Source: Patescibacteria group bacterium (GTDB lineage Bacteria > Patescibacteriota > Minisyncoccia > Minisyncoccales > UBA10102). Taken from it: DNA of 39,847 nt. Position 1 is the stretch's first letter. Every line of letters begins with the position of its first letter. The stretch is from the NCBI GenBank assembly GCA_024239055.1, contig JANBVJ010000001.1:257277-297123 (forward strand), given 5' to 3'. The position numbers and the translations under genes were made by a program. Positions 29,248 to 39,847 of the stretch are shown here, piece after piece. The notes under the pieces were generated by a model. The model was given only the letters and a program-made list of their open reading frames with translations, was not told the DNA's origin and did no database searches.

Positions 29248-29853
29248 ATGGAAGGTAAAATCCGCTGTATTGTGTGTAGTTCTCCTGAAATCAAATTCTA
29301 TACAAAAATAGAAGATGATGCGATAGAGGACATCATACTCTCCTGCAAAAATGAACATGAACGTAGTATTAAGGACTACATAGAAAAAGGTGCTATATCT
29401 AAAAAAGATGCAGGCATCTTAGCAGGGCAAGCTCAAGAAGGCATAGAACTGATTCGCGAGGCGCGCAATAGACCATTTCGCGCATCCGATTTAACAGCAA
29501 ACTCTGAAGTAATAGCGCAAGGATGGCCATGTGTTCGCTGTAACAATCTAGCTGAATGGGCACCACCAGGAAACACTAAAAAACAAAATAGGGCTTTGTG
29601 TCTTCCGTGTCGTGCTAATTGGATGTCATGGGGACGGAAGAAAGAAATCTCTGCCCCAGGTAGAACTCACGGTAGGCCAGCAGATTTATTCGGAGAAATA
29701 CAGTTCCAGCGCTTTCTAAACAACACAGACCCTATTGTGGACGAAGCTACAGAACTTCTCTTGGAAGACTGCCGGGATCAAGCCAAGCGTTCAAAAAACT
29801 CCGACGAGGAGTTTGTAAAGAAAGCCTCAAAAGACCCTAGATATACATCCTAA
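29248..29853 (+). CDS. hypothetical Cys-rich protein with putative zinc-binding CxxC pairs
   Basis: CIVC...; WPCVRCNNLAEWAPPG..ALCLPCRANW; upstream TTGATT-16-TACAAT. Confidence 0.7.
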   Translation: MEGKIRCIVCSSPEIKFYTKIEDDAIEDIILSCKNEHERSIKDYIEKGAISKKDAGILAGQAQEGIELIREARNRPFRASDLTANSEVIAQGWPCVRCNNLAEWAPPGNTKKQNRALCLPCRANWMSWGRKKEISAPGRTHGRPADLFGEIQFQRFLNNTDPIVDEATELLLEDCRDQAKRSKNSDEEFVKKASKDPRYTS

Positions 29854-29870
29854 GGTCTTTTTTTATTCCT
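29842..29870 (+). terminator. terminator overlapping the 3' end of the 29248 gene
   Basis: AAGACC...GGTCTTTTTTT. Confidence 0.7.
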
Positions 29871-31212
29871 CAAGTGTCTTGATATCCTCCTCGTACCTAT
29901 TGGCAATTGCTCTCACGCTATCTCCGTAGAACTCATACGCTATCTGGTTCTTACGAGAACAGTTTCCAGAAAAGTAGGATACCGCAGCACACCATTCAGC
30001 TCCATATAAATCTCTGTTTGCACCCAAATCCACAAGGTATACAGCAGAAGCTAAAAATGAATCACTTACATTCCAAGGATCGGCTGGTTTACCTAAAATA
30101 TCCTTGAATTCATCTCTATAAGCCATCCATGTGGAAGGAATGAACTGTGCTGGACCCATAGCTCCGCCATATCCATAACTTAATGGACAGGAAACCGCAG
30201 TGTTTAATGGGTCGCGTCCCAGCTCTCCGGTAATCTCCAAAAATGGCTGAATATCACGGCTTGGTTTCATGACACGTGATCTGGCAATACCCGTTGCAAC
30301 AACTACACCGCTTCCGTTAGAGGTATTCTTTAAATAGCACCTCCCAACGTTTTTCCCTAGATTAGATTCCTGTGTTAAGACAGCCAAGAGAAAGGCAGGA
30401 CGAATACCTGTTTGAGATGAAACAACATTTGCTATATCTAAAGCTTCTCCAAAAGTAGGAGCTTCTGGAACTCCAATCAATTCAAAGATACGTGAGCGAA
30501 TCTCAGCTGCCTGCTTTTTTTTATCAAGCAATAGCTTTTGATATTCCGACTCCTGGCCTTTTGTAACCTCAAGAAGATTTTCTGACTGGCTCTGTGCTGA
30601 TTTGGATTCTTCTTTCTGCAATAGGCTAATCTTTACCAAATACTCCTCATCTACTTTTTCTGACTCTAAAGCCTGTTTCTGACCTCCCAAATACTCATAC
30701 AGGGCCTCAATATCAAAAAGAAGATCTTTATTCTTTTCATTGATGGCTTGCAAAGCCATTAAGTTATCAAAAAAGTCAGAAAGCTGATCCCCCACTAGTA
30801 GAACTTCCAGCTTTGTCTTTCTATCTTCCTCGTAAATACGCTGTAGAATCTTCCCCAACTGCAGACGTATATCCGCTATATCTTCTTGTGTCTTTATAAT
30901 AGATTCTGCGGTATCGTCAATCTGAACCCTGAGGTCATTAATTAACCTATTTGACCGATAAATCTGCAAGTCCAACTTTCTAATCTTATTTTGCAAGATA
31001 TAAATCTCATTCTGTAAGGACTTTTTTTGCTGTTTAGTAATTTCAATATTATCCTCATACTCCTGAATCTCTCTTTCCAAACGCTCTAGCTCCTCTTCTA
31101 AAGATTGGCGCTCTTGTTGTTGAGTTTGAGCTGAAACAAAAGCATCTGGAATAAAAAATCCAGATACAATCAAGAGTAGAATGATAATCTTGAATACGTT
31201 CCTCCGTACCAT
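29863..31212 (-). CDS. secreted lytic transglycosylase with N-terminal coiled coil
   Basis: Signal/TM, long coiled coil, SLT-like domain AVLTQESNLGKNVG...GYGGAMGPAQFIPSTW...DPWNVSDSFLASAVYL. Confidence 0.88.
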   Translation of the reverse strand: MVRRNVFKIIILLLIVSGFFIPDAFVSAQTQQQERQSLEEELERLEREIQEYEDNIEITKQQKKSLQNEIYILQNKIRKLDLQIYRSNRLINDLRVQIDDTAESIIKTQEDIADIRLQLGKILQRIYEEDRKTKLEVLLVGDQLSDFFDNLMALQAINEKNKDLLFDIEALYEYLGGQKQALESEKVDEEYLVKISLLQKEESKSAQSQSENLLEVTKGQESEYQKLLLDKKKQAAEIRSRIFELIGVPEAPTFGEALDIANVVSSQTGIRPAFLLAVLTQESNLGKNVGRCYLKNTSNGSGVVVATGIARSRVMKPSRDIQPFLEITGELGRDPLNTAVSCPLSYGYGGAMGPAQFIPSTWMAYRDEFKDILGKPADPWNVSDSFLASAVYLVDLGANRDLYGAEWCAAVSYFSGNCSRKNQIAYEFYGDSVRAIANRYEEDIKTLEE

Positions 31213-31226
31213 AAGAACTTAAAAAA

Positions 31227-31934
31227 TTACTTTTCTTTTTTCTCCTCTTTCTCGCTCTCCTCTTTCTCCCCAGAATCACCCTCTTCTTTTGCCTCCTCTT
31301 CGCTCTCAGTCTCCTCTTCCTTTTTCTCAGCTCCTTCAACTGAAGCTACATCTTCCTCAATTGGAACCTCAAGTTCTGCCTCTACATCTTCTGCGGGAAT
31401 AACCTGAGCTACTAGATCTTCAGGATCTCTTGAAATAGTAATATCATTTGAAACAACAATATCCTTAACCAGAATTCTATCCTCAAAGGTTTTCAATCCC
31501 TGCACAAGAACTACAATCTCATGGGGAAGATTCTGGGGGAGAGCAGTAACTGCAATCTCCTGAATATTTCTGAGTAGTGTTCCACCCAGTTCCTTAACTC
31601 CCGGGGCTTCACCCTCAAATACCAAGGGAACAGTAACCTCTATCTCCTTAGTAAGGTCTGGCTGATAAAAGTCAACATGCACAGGAATGCCTGACAAAGG
31701 ATCTTTCTGAACCTCATGAATCAGACTAGGAAACTCAGTTCCATCTAACTCAACACTTATCAAAGAGGACGCTCCGGCTTGCGCATAAACTTTATCAAAC
31801 TGCTTTTGCTCAACTGACAAAACCATAGGTTCAAGTTTTGGACCATATAATATGGCTGGTATAAAACCCTGCTTTCTTAAAACATTCAGCTTCTTTTTTA
31901 CTATATCCCGTTTTTGTACAGAAAGTGTTTCCAT
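31227..31934 (-). CDS. rplY: 50S ribosomal protein L25 (CTC form) with acidic C-terminal tail
   Basis: LRKQGFIPAILYGP, HEVQKDPLSGIPVHVDFYQ; Glu-rich C-terminus. Confidence 0.92.
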   Translation of the reverse strand: METLSVQKRDIVKKKLNVLRKQGFIPAILYGPKLEPMVLSVEQKQFDKVYAQAGASSLISVELDGTEFPSLIHEVQKDPLSGIPVHVDFYQPDLTKEIEVTVPLVFEGEAPGVKELGGTLLRNIQEIAVTALPQNLPHEIVVLVQGLKTFEDRILVKDIVVSNDITISRDPEDLVAQVIPAEDVEAELEVPIEEDVASVEGAEKKEEETESEEEAKEEGDSGEKEESEKEEKKEK

Positions 31935-31971
31935 GACTCCTTATAATACTCAAATAAAAGAGAAAATCAAG

Positions 31972-32826
31972 TCAGAGAACGTTTGAGGCTGAAAATAGCT
32001 TCATTTTATCCCGCACTAAGTCTCCAACCGCTTCCCTTGGAGCTTTTAGATACTTATAAGGAGCTACTTCTTCTGGCATATTCTTGAGCGTACTTCGCAG
32101 TTTCTCGCCATAGGCTATTCTAAGTTCCGTAGAAATATGAATATTATTAAAACCAGATGCAATAACTCTTTTCATATCATCATCTGAAACTCCAGAACCT
32201 CCATGCAATACTAAAGAAACATTTAAAGCCTCAGCAAGTTGTTCTGCCAAATTAAGACGAAGGCGAGGAGTGTTTGCTGCAATTCCATGAATGGTCCCGA
32301 TTGCAGGAGAAAATCTATCAACTCCGGTCTCCTTCACAAATCGCACAGCTTCGGGTACTTTTGTATAACTCTCTTCTGGAATTGCGACCTCCTCACTGTA
32401 AATCTTAGATGAATCGGTAACAAGATACCCTAACTCGCCTTCCACCTGAACCTTTTTCTTTTTTGCATACTTTACTACCTCCTTTGTTCCAACAAGATTC
32501 TTTTCAAAAGACTCCTTGGAAAGATCAATATTTACAGAATCGTATCCAGCATCAATAGCTTCTTTTGCTAACTCAACTGAACGAAAATGATCTGCATTTA
32601 AGAATACCGCAATCCCCTGCTCTCTGTAGCTTTTTACTAAGGCTACAGCTTGCTGCATTCCCACAAATTTACTTTCGTTTTCAGAGGTCCCAACCAAAAC
32701 AGGACCCTTTACACTGTGAGCTGCCTCAACAATAGCGTTCAACTGCTCAAGAGTAGAAAAGTTAAAATGAGGAACCGCCCACTTTTCCTTTTGCGCCTTT
32801 GTAAAATAATCTTTTAGTGTTTCCAT
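31972..32826 (-). CDS. fba: class II fructose-bisphosphate aldolase family protein
   Basis: WAVPHFNFSTLEQLNAIVEAA, VFLNADHF, EGELGYL, GTIHGI, LVLHGGSGV. Confidence 0.88.
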   Translation of the reverse strand: METLKDYFTKAQKEKWAVPHFNFSTLEQLNAIVEAAHSVKGPVLVGTSENESKFVGMQQAVALVKSYREQGIAVFLNADHFRSVELAKEAIDAGYDSVNIDLSKESFEKNLVGTKEVVKYAKKKKVQVEGELGYLVTDSSKIYSEEVAIPEESYTKVPEAVRFVKETGVDRFSPAIGTIHGIAANTPRLRLNLAEQLAEALNVSLVLHGGSGVSDDDMKRVIASGFNNIHISTELRIAYGEKLRSTLKNMPEEVAPYKYLKAPREAVGDLVRDKMKLFSASNVL

Positions 32827-34817
32827 TAAATAATAAAGGCAATAATAAGTAAGGCTACAATATTAAGAACCTTAATCATAGGGTTAATAGCGGGTCCTGC
32901 TGTATCTTTAAAAGGGTCGCCAATAGTATCTCCGGTTACCGCTGCCATATGTGCGTCACTTCCCTTGCCTCCGTGCTCTCCATCCTCAATCAACTTCTTT
33001 GCATTATCCCATGCTCCCCCGCCTGAAGTCATAGAAAGCGCAAGGAAAATACCAACAATAATTCCACCAACCAGCAATCCTCCCAAGGCTTCAGGTCCCA
33101 AGATAAAGCCTACTGCAATGGGAAAGACAATCGGAAGTAAAGCAGGAAGTACCATCTCACGCAGAGAGGCCTTGGTAACAATATCCACTGCTTTTTCGTA
33201 ATCCGGCTTTGCCTTACCCTCACGAAGCCCTGGAATCTCACGGAACTGACGCCTTACTTCTTCAACAACGGCTTGTGCTGTCTTGCCCACAGAAGCCATT
33301 AAAAGAGAAACAAACAGATAACTCACTACTCCTCCTAAAAATAGTCCAATAATAACATTCGGGTCATCCAAGGCAAAGATAATTTCTCTGCCCGCTAACA
33401 CAGAAAGCTCTTCTTTAAATGCAGCAAAGAGTACCAGTGCCGCCAGGCCAGCTGAAGCTATGGCATATCCCTTGGTAACGGCTTTCGTGGTGTTTCCAGC
33501 TGAGTCCAGAGAATCTGTCACCTCTCTTGTCTTTTCAGGAAGCCCTGCCATCTCAGCAATTCCACCTGCATTATCAGCCACAGGGCCGAATGCGTCCACC
33601 GCAACCACGACACCAGCTAGAGATAACATGCCAACTACAGCTAAAGCAATGCCATAGATACCAGCTAACCAAAAGCTCAAGAAAATACCAGCTGCAATAA
33701 GAATAACGGGAGCCGCAGTTGCCTCAAATCCAACTCCAAGCCCTGCTATTACGTTTGTTGCGTGTCCGCCCAAAGAAGCCTTGGCAATCCGCTTTACAGG
33801 CCTAAACTCCTTTGATGTGTAATAATCGGTAATAGCAAACATACCAATCACCAAGACAAATCCAATTAAAACAGCTCCATACAGTTGAAAGAAAGAATAC
33901 TCCATACTATCTGAAAAAACCGTGTAGATTATGGGAAATAGCATAATAATAGCCAGAATCACTGAGATTATAACAGCGGCATATAAGCTCTTCATGACCT
34001 TGGTATACGGTACAAGACGGGAAAGGAATACGCCTAACATGGTAGCAATAATACCTACTCCTCCAGCAGCCAACGGAAAGAGTATGGCCGCCTCTACTCC
34101 GCGAAATAGCAGAGAGCCCAAAAGCATGGCTGAGAGGAAAGAGATAATATAGGTCTCAAAGAGGTCAGCTGCCATACCAGCGCAATCCCCTACATTATCT
34201 CCAACGTTATCTGCAATAACAGCGGGATTTCTTGGATCATCTTCTGGAATACCAGCCTCAACTTTACCTACTAGGTCAGCTCCCACATCAGCTGCTTTCG
34301 TAAAAATACCTCCTCCAATTCTTGCGAATATTGATACTAAACTTCCTCCAAATCCCAAACCTATAAGAGCCATAAAATCTCCTATAAAATAGTAAAAAAG
34401 GCTTAGCACCAAGAGAGCCAGTCCCGCAACCATAAAACCGGTTACGGCTCCCGAACGAAGCGCAACTCTAAAGGCTGAAACCTCAGAAGTTCCCGCAGCT
34501 TCCGCTGCAGCTCCATTGGCGTGTACTGAAACAATCATGCCAATATAACCCGCTGCGGCTGAGGCTATGGCCCCTACTAAAAATCCTGCGGCTACCTTCC
34601 AGGAGAACAAAAAAAATAAGGCAACGAATATGACTGCCGCCACAACAGCAATAGCACGATACTCACGAGCAAGATACGCCTTTGCTGAGGAACGAATAAA
34701 ACCCGTAATCTCACGGACCTTTTTATTTTTTACAGAACCCCTCTTAAATTCCAAAGCCCAGATAGAAGCTATAACAAGAGCTGAAAGAGCGGAGAGCGAA
34801 GAAAAAAGGATAATCAT
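32826..34817 (-). CDS. hppA: membrane-bound proton-translocating pyrophosphatase
   Basis: [54 protein letters not shown]; multi-[12 protein letters not shown]. Confidence 0.95.
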   Translation of the reverse strand: MIILFSSLSALSALVIASIWALEFKRGSVKNKKVREITGFIRSSAKAYLAREYRAIAVVAAVIFVALFFLFSWKVAAGFLVGAIASAAAGYIGMIVSVHANGAAAEAAGTSEVSAFRVALRSGAVTGFMVAGLALLVLSLFYYFIGDFMALIGLGFGGSLVSIFARIGGGIFTKAADVGADLVGKVEAGIPEDDPRNPAVIADNVGDNVGDCAGMAADLFETYIISFLSAMLLGSLLFRGVEAAILFPLAAGGVGIIATMLGVFLSRLVPYTKVMKSLYAAVIISVILAIIMLFPIIYTVFSDSMEYSFFQLYGAVLIGFVLVIGMFAITDYYTSKEFRPVKRIAKASLGGHATNVIAGLGVGFEATAAPVILIAAGIFLSFWLAGIYGIALAVVGMLSLAGVVVAVDAFGPVADNAGGIAEMAGLPEKTREVTDSLDSAGNTTKAVTKGYAIASAGLAALVLFAAFKEELSVLAGREIIFALDDPNVIIGLFLGGVVSYLFVSLLMASVGKTAQAVVEEVRRQFREIPGLREGKAKPDYEKAVDIVTKASLREMVLPALLPIVFPIAVGFILGPEALGGLLVGGIIVGIFLALSMTSGGGAWDNAKKLIEDGEHGGKGSDAHMAAVTGDTIGDPFKDTAGPAINPMIKVLNIVALLIIAFII

Positions 34818-35833
34818 TATAATGTCTTAGCCACAGCTTCCAGGTGCGAAACAAGTGTTGCAACATACCCAGCCTCGTTATCATACCAAGAAAGTACTTT
34901 TACCAAATCTCCATCCACCACCCTTGTGAGATTCAAATCCACGATAGCCGCATAAGGCTCCCCAATAATATCTGCTGAGACTATGGGATCTTCTGTGACC
35001 TTGAGAATACCCTTCCATCTCTTTGAACTGGCGGCCTTACTTAAAATACTGTTTATTTCTTTCACTGATGTCTTTCTCTTTGAAATAAAGGTAACGTCTG
35101 CAATGGAACCCGACAACACAGGAACTCTCAGGGCAATACCGTCAAATTTACCTTCAAGTTCTGGAATAGCTCGGGCAACGGCTATGGCAGCTCCCGTGGA
35201 TGAAGGAACAATATTTTGAGCAGCTGCCCTTCCCCGCCTTACATCCTCTCCTTTAGACGAACCATCCACCAAATTCTGAGAGGCTGTATACCCATGAGAG
35301 GAATTCAGAATTGCCTTTAGCATGCCAGGATTCTTTCTCAAAATCTCAATAACCGGGGCTGCGGCATTTGTAGTACAGGAACCGTTTGAGGTAATAGTGG
35401 CCGAGTCAATCTCATTATCATTAACCCCAACGAGTATGGTCTTTGAATCCTTTGTATCTTCGTCTTTGGAGGGAGCCGTAATGACTACTCGTTTTGCTCC
35501 AGATGCCAGATGCACTTTTGCTGAACCATAGGAACGGAATGCGCCAGTTGCCTCAACAACCACATCCACCTTAAGTTTTCCCCATGGAAGCTTCACCGGA
35601 TCCTTTTCTGAAAATACCTTAATAGACTTTCCTCCAACGACAATGCTATCCTTTTTTATCTCAACCTTTTCAGAAAATCTGCCATAAACCGTATCATACT
35701 TTAAAAGGTACGCTAGTTGTTCAATATCCCCCAAGTCATTTATTGCTACAATTTCAAATCCGCCTTTCTCAACTACCTGCCGAAAGAAAAGACGTCCTAT
35801 TCTTCCAAAACCGTTAATTGCAATGCGTGTCAT
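34817..35833 (-). CDS. gap: glyceraldehyde-3-phosphate dehydrogenase
   Basis: [36 protein letters not shown]. Confidence 0.96.
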   Translation of the reverse strand: MTRIAINGFGRIGRLFFRQVVEKGGFEIVAINDLGDIEQLAYLLKYDTVYGRFSEKVEIKKDSIVVGGKSIKVFSEKDPVKLPWGKLKVDVVVEATGAFRSYGSAKVHLASGAKRVVITAPSKDEDTKDSKTILVGVNDNEIDSATITSNGSCTTNAAAPVIEILRKNPGMLKAILNSSHGYTASQNLVDGSSKGEDVRRGRAAAQNIVPSSTGAAIAVARAIPELEGKFDGIALRVPVLSGSIADVTFISKRKTSVKEINSILSKAASSKRWKGILKVTEDPIVSADIIGEPYAAIVDLNLTRVVDGDLVKVLSWYDNEAGYVATLVSHLEAVAKTL

Positions 35834-35869
35834 AGTATTTATTATACATTAAATAATTTACTTGCCAAA

Positions 35870-36580
35870 TCATACTTTTTTCACATATGAAGGTAATTTT
35901 GTCTGCGTAAATACTGTAATAACAACCAACAGACCAAAGACAATGGCAAAGGCATAGTCAGAAGAGCGAGGACCCAGAGCGAGCATCTGCTCTAATACAA
36001 AATCAGAGAAACTTCCTGCAAAGGCAAGAAACATAATAAATCCAAGTCCCAGTGCGCGAATCTTAATATGAGGCTCTAAAGCTGTTGATGACTGCTGAAA
36101 AAATATGTAGCCCATAGGCAAAAAGGTTAGGAAAAAGGCAACTGCCCTGGGAATTGAGACACCTAAAGGAATAGCCCACTGAACGGCCGAAGCAACCTCG
36201 TCAAAAATAGGTTCATAGGGTAGAAAAACTGCAAGCACAGTTGAAAGAATGGTAATGGCAAAGATTATCCCAAATCCAATCTTTGGAGAAATACTTTTTA
36301 TCTTTAAAAAAACAATCATATACCCCAAAAAAGACATGCCTAATCCTTGAAAAAAGGCAGCTGTAATTACAGCAAACTTAAGGGCGGAACTGCTCTCATA
36401 TAAAAACAGAGTAACAAAAGCAGTAATGGCCAAAAACACTGTGAAACAAGCACTGAAATAAAAGAACATACGTGAGGTCACGGTATTCTCAGCTTTAGCG
36501 TAAGAAAAGAACCTCCATGTTAATAGAATAAAAGAGATCAGTCCGGCAAGATATGCAATAGCGGTAATGGAAACTGGCAT
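35870..36580 (-). CDS. hypothetical multi-TM membrane protein
   Basis: About 7 hydrophobic segments in 236 aa. Confidence 0.7.
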   Translation of the reverse strand: MPVSITAIAYLAGLISFILLTWRFFSYAKAENTVTSRMFFYFSACFTVFLAITAFVTLFLYESSSALKFAVITAAFFQGLGMSFLGYMIVFLKIKSISPKIGFGIIFAITILSTVLAVFLPYEPIFDEVASAVQWAIPLGVSIPRAVAFFLTFLPMGYIFFQQSSTALEPHIKIRALGLGFIMFLAFAGSFSDFVLEQMLALGPRSSDYAFAIVFGLLVVITVFTQTKLPSYVKKV

Positions 36581-36589
36581 CTAGTTTTT

Positions 36590-37441
36590 TTATAGAGAAT
36601 TACCTTCACTATACTTTGGATCTTTCTGTAAAAGATACAAGGTAGACCTAAGCCAATTTTCCTTATCCCCGCACTCAAGCCACTCTCCGTCCACCTCATA
36701 TCCATAGACAACTTTACCGTGATTCACCATATCAGAATATACTTCTGTAAGATTAACCTCCCCCTTCTGATCAGGCTTGGCCTTCTTTAAATAATCAAAG
36801 ACTTCTGCAGTAATAATCCTGCGTCCGACAATAGCAAGATTAGAGGGAGCTGAACCTGACTGGGGTTTTTCTACTATTCCTCTTATCTTTCCAAGGCGTC
36901 TGGCAATGGGTTCCTGGGAAACCACGCCATAAGAAGAAAGTTTCTCGTCTGGCAGACGGAATAGACCAAGCACGGGCTTTTCTGAGGTCTTAAAGACGTT
37001 TGCCAGCTGTTGAACGCATGGAATCTTGGAAATAACAACATCATCTGGATATACGACAAAACAAGGATCATCTTTAACAATCTTTCTTGCCTGAAGTACT
37101 GCGTGACCATCTCCCAAGGGCTTGTCATTTATATACGTAAAAGTAAGCCCCCGCATCAAGTCATCTATCTTCTTTAGTTCTTTTAAGGGTTCCGCCTGTT
37201 TTCTATCTTGTAGTAGTTTTTCTAAAGCAGGAGACTTTTTAAAGTACTCCAGAATATACTTTTTATTGGTGTTTACAATAAAAATGACGTCTGTAACTCC
37301 TGCTGCCTTAAGCTCCTCAATTGCATATTGTATGAGAGGTTTGTCTAGAAGAGGTACAAGCTCTTTTGGAAATGCCTTGGTTATAGGATAAAATCTCGCT
37401 CCTAAACCAGCTATTGGAATAATTGCCTTTGTAATAAGCAT
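36590..37441 (-). CDS. galU: UTP--glucose-1-phosphate uridylyltransferase
   Basis: KAIIPIAGLGARFYPITKAFPKELVPLLDKPLIQYAIEE; VDGEWLECGDKENWL. Confidence 0.93.
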   Translation of the reverse strand: MLITKAIIPIAGLGARFYPITKAFPKELVPLLDKPLIQYAIEELKAAGVTDVIFIVNTNKKYILEYFKKSPALEKLLQDRKQAEPLKELKKIDDLMRGLTFTYINDKPLGDGHAVLQARKIVKDDPCFVVYPDDVVISKIPCVQQLANVFKTSEKPVLGLFRLPDEKLSSYGVVSQEPIARRLGKIRGIVEKPQSGSAPSNLAIVGRRIITAEVFDYLKKAKPDQKGEVNLTEVYSDMVNHGKVVYGYEVDGEWLECGDKENWLRSTLYLLQKDPKYSEGNSL

Positions 37442-37443
37442 AC

Positions 37444-38778
37444 CTATCCTTGAGAGCGATTACGAAGAAATGAAGGGATATCCCACTTCTTCTCCTCCTC
37501 TTCTATATTCTTTAATTCCTCATCCACCTCTTTTTTTAAATCCAAAGCATTCTTTCTCACCATAACAGGAGATTGTTGAGGAGATGGCGCAGGTTTTGAT
37601 TTACGCGGCACCTTTTTCTTTAACTTTGCCGTTTTTTTTACTACCTTTTTTTTCTTTGGTTTTAAAGCAGGCTCGGGCTTTTCCTCCTTCTTCTCTTCTG
37701 GCTCCTTAATAATTTTCTTTCTTTTTGGTTTCTTCTTCTTTAAAGCTTCTTTTTCCTCTTTTTTATCATTACAACCTATAGCTAAAAGAGTTATACGGAG
37801 CTTATTCTTAAAGTCAGATCTAAATGAGATACCAAAGATAATACGCGCCCTGGGATTACTGTCTGAAATAGTTTTTGAAATCTCAGCAACCTCCTGCATT
37901 CGCAGACTTTTATCAGATGTAATATTAAAGAGAATGCGATCAGCTCCAGAAATACCATATTCTCCAAGACGTGAATTAAGAACATCTTCTGAACCCTCCT
38001 GCGCCTTATTCTCTCCAGATGCCTGAATACTATTAAGATATCCCAGACGACCTCTTCCATCCAGAACTGATCTCAAATCTGCAAAGTCCACATTAATCAA
38101 CCCCGGCAGATATATAGTCTCAATTAAACCCTCAAGGGAATCAGCCAGACGCTTGTTCACTACAGAAAGGGCTGCTGGTAATGGAGTGCTCTTGTCTATA
38201 ACATTAAATATCTTCTCATTTGGAATTACAACATATGAATTTAATAATGGCTTTAAGCGCTCAAGAGCAGATTCTGCAATCTGACGTCTTTTTTCTCCCT
38301 CAAAGCTAAATGGAAGGGTAAAGATACCAATAGTTATACACTTTGACTCTCTGGCGGCTTCTGCAAATATGGGAGTAGCTCCAGAACCCGTTCCTCCGCC
38401 CAATGAAGCTACGATGACACAAAAATCCTGCCCCTCAAAAAGTTTCTTTATTCTCTCCTTTTCAGCTTTTGCTGCGGCCTCCCCAACTCTTGCATCCATA
38501 CCGGCTCCTAATCCATGCGTAAACTCTTGCCCAAAGGCAAAAGACCTAACTTTCTTTGAGATGCCCTTTAATGCCTGAGTATCTGTATTGGCGGCAACAA
38601 AATCAACCTTTGAAACTCCAAAAGACACCTCTGATATAATGTTACCCGCTCCCCCGCCAACTCCAAGTATGCGCATCTTAATGCGGCGTGCTGAGTCCAG
38701 GTCACTCTTTTTTGGAGAGCGCCTCTTTACAACTGTCTTCTTTTTCTTAAGTGGAGCCTTTTTAACTGCCTTTGGCAT
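37444..38778 (-). CDS. ftsZ: cell division protein FtsZ with Lys-rich N-terminal extension and C-terminal linker
   Basis: GVGGGAGNII, ASLGGGTGSGATPI, INVDFADLRSVL; terminal WDIPSFLRNR. Confidence 0.96.
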   Translation of the reverse strand: MPKAVKKAPLKKKKTVVKRRSPKKSDLDSARRIKMRILGVGGGAGNIISEVSFGVSKVDFVAANTDTQALKGISKKVRSFAFGQEFTHGLGAGMDARVGEAAAKAEKERIKKLFEGQDFCVIVASLGGGTGSGATPIFAEAARESKCITIGIFTLPFSFEGEKRRQIAESALERLKPLLNSYVVIPNEKIFNVIDKSTPLPAALSVVNKRLADSLEGLIETIYLPGLINVDFADLRSVLDGRGRLGYLNSIQASGENKAQEGSEDVLNSRLGEYGISGADRILFNITSDKSLRMQEVAEISKTISDSNPRARIIFGISFRSDFKNKLRITLLAIGCNDKKEEKEALKKKKPKRKKIIKEPEEKKEEKPEPALKPKKKKVVKKTAKLKKKVPRKSKPAPSPQQSPVMVRKNALDLKKEVDEELKNIEEEEKKWDIPSFLRNRSQG

Positions 38779-38786
38779 AATACTCT

Positions 38787-38815
38787 AGTGTAAAGACGTA
38801 GAGCTATTTTGTCAA
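38787..38815 (-). promoter_or_regulatory. ftsZ promoter, leaderless configuration
   Basis: TTGACA-17-TACACT-AGAGTATT-ATG. Confidence 0.8.
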
Positions 38816-38816
38816 T

Positions 38817-39833
38817 TTACTTTGAAACAACATTAATGGGTTTATCCTTCATAAACCCAACAATATTCTCAATAGTTCCATCTAAAATCCTCTGTAAAGC
38901 CTCTTTTGTGTTAAAAGCATTATGTGGAGTTACAATAACATTAGGAAGATCAATGAATATGTGATTGGCAAGGAGTGTTGATAGAGTTTCTCTTTTTCCA
39001 TCACCCTTTAAAAGAAACCCCAGCTCATCCTGTAGAGCTCCTTCTTCTTCTAAAACATCTAATGCTGCTCCCGCAATGACCTTGTTTTTAAGGCCCTTAA
39101 CTAAGGCATTGGTATCTACACATCCACCTCTTGCGGTATTAATAAGATAAGCGGTAGGCTTCATTAACTTTAATGTTTTCTCATTAATTAAGTGCTTTGT
39201 TTCTTTTGTAAGAGGAACATGCAGGGTAACTATATCTGAAACAGAAAGGAGTTTTTTTAAAGATACATACTCAAATCCTAACTTTTTTGCGTAAGCCTTA
39301 TCAGCATATAGGTCGTAAGCTGCAACATTCATCTCAAAACCCTTTGCAATACGAATAACATTCTTTCCAATTCTTCCTGTTCCAATAACCCCCAACGTCT
39401 TCCCATTGAGTTCAAAACCATCCAAACCCTCAATACTAAACTTTCCCTGATCTCGCAATCGGTCATATGCATCTGCAATCTTACGTGCCAAAACAAGTAT
39501 AAGTCCAAACGTATACTCGGCCACGGTTTCATCCCCATATGAAGGAACATTTGAGACCGTAATGCCGAGCTTCTTTACCGCCTTAAAATTAATATGGTCA
39601 TACCCCGTAGAACGAGTTGCAATAAACTTTAAGTTTGGGAAGTATGAGAGGGTCTTTGCAGTTACTTTAGTTCTAAAGGTAGATAGTATCTCAACGTCTG
39701 CATCTTTTTTAAAAGATGCCTTATCAATTGCTTCATCAATAAATAAAAACTCACATCCGAGCTTTTTTAACTCCTTGTTTGCCTCAATATATTTTCTCTC
39801 TGATGGCTTTAACTTAAAAAAAGCAATCTTCAT
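38817..39833 (-). CDS. D-isomer-specific 2-hydroxyacid dehydrogenase (D-lactate dehydrogenase-like)
   Basis: LGVIGTGRIGKNVIRIAKGF, LHVPLTKETKHLINEKTLKLMKPTAYLINTARGG, VTPHNAFNTKEA. Confidence 0.9.
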   Translation of the reverse strand: MKIAFFKLKPSERKYIEANKELKKLGCEFLFIDEAIDKASFKKDADVEILSTFRTKVTAKTLSYFPNLKFIATRSTGYDHINFKAVKKLGITVSNVPSYGDETVAEYTFGLILVLARKIADAYDRLRDQGKFSIEGLDGFELNGKTLGVIGTGRIGKNVIRIAKGFEMNVAAYDLYADKAYAKKLGFEYVSLKKLLSVSDIVTLHVPLTKETKHLINEKTLKLMKPTAYLINTARGGCVDTNALVKGLKNKVIAGAALDVLEEEGALQDELGFLLKGDGKRETLSTLLANHIFIDLPNVIVTPHNAFNTKEALQRILDGTIENIVGFMKDKPINVVSK

Positions 39834-39847
39834 ATTATTCTATTATA

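Noticed and set aside
31935-31942. AAGGAG before rplY as a true Shine-Dalgarno
   Set aside because: Only about 3 nt from ATG and overlapping the -10/TSS region; more likely part of a leaderless promoter.

Overview
This window looks like a Patescibacteria/CPR (Parcubacteria-like) chromosome segment. Most genes lie on the minus strand. Features include peptidoglycan genes (FemAB, DegT, a membrane-anchored MurF-like ligase), serS, lysS, greA, pbp2-mreD-mreC, rpsB-tsf, rpmE-prfA, rplY, glycolysis and pyrophosphatase genes, galU and ftsZ. The rRNA locus is split: 16S-tRNAIle-tRNAAla is separated from 23S-5S by about 8.5 kb of protein genes. Two small structured ncRNA genes lie next to 5S. The main unusual signals are as follows. 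(1) The 16S 3' end reads GGATCACAACATTTT instead of GGATCACCTCC; the anti-Shine-Dalgarno is either lost or displaced by a ~91-nt insertion. (2) At least 12 start codons sit 6-8 nt after a -10 box, which indicates pervasive leaderless transcripts. (3) The gap in the rRNA locus holds one- or two-gene cassettes separated by repeats resembling the tRNA-Ala 3' end plus terminator; each repeat runs into the next gene's extended -10. (4) A group I intron sits at E. coli U2500 of 23S, and helix 25 carries a ~186-nt expansion. (5) Compensatory base-pair changes occur in 16S at universal primer sites. (6) A NiSOD gene and its maturation peptidase are adjacent. All calls come from reading the sequence; no database search was run.
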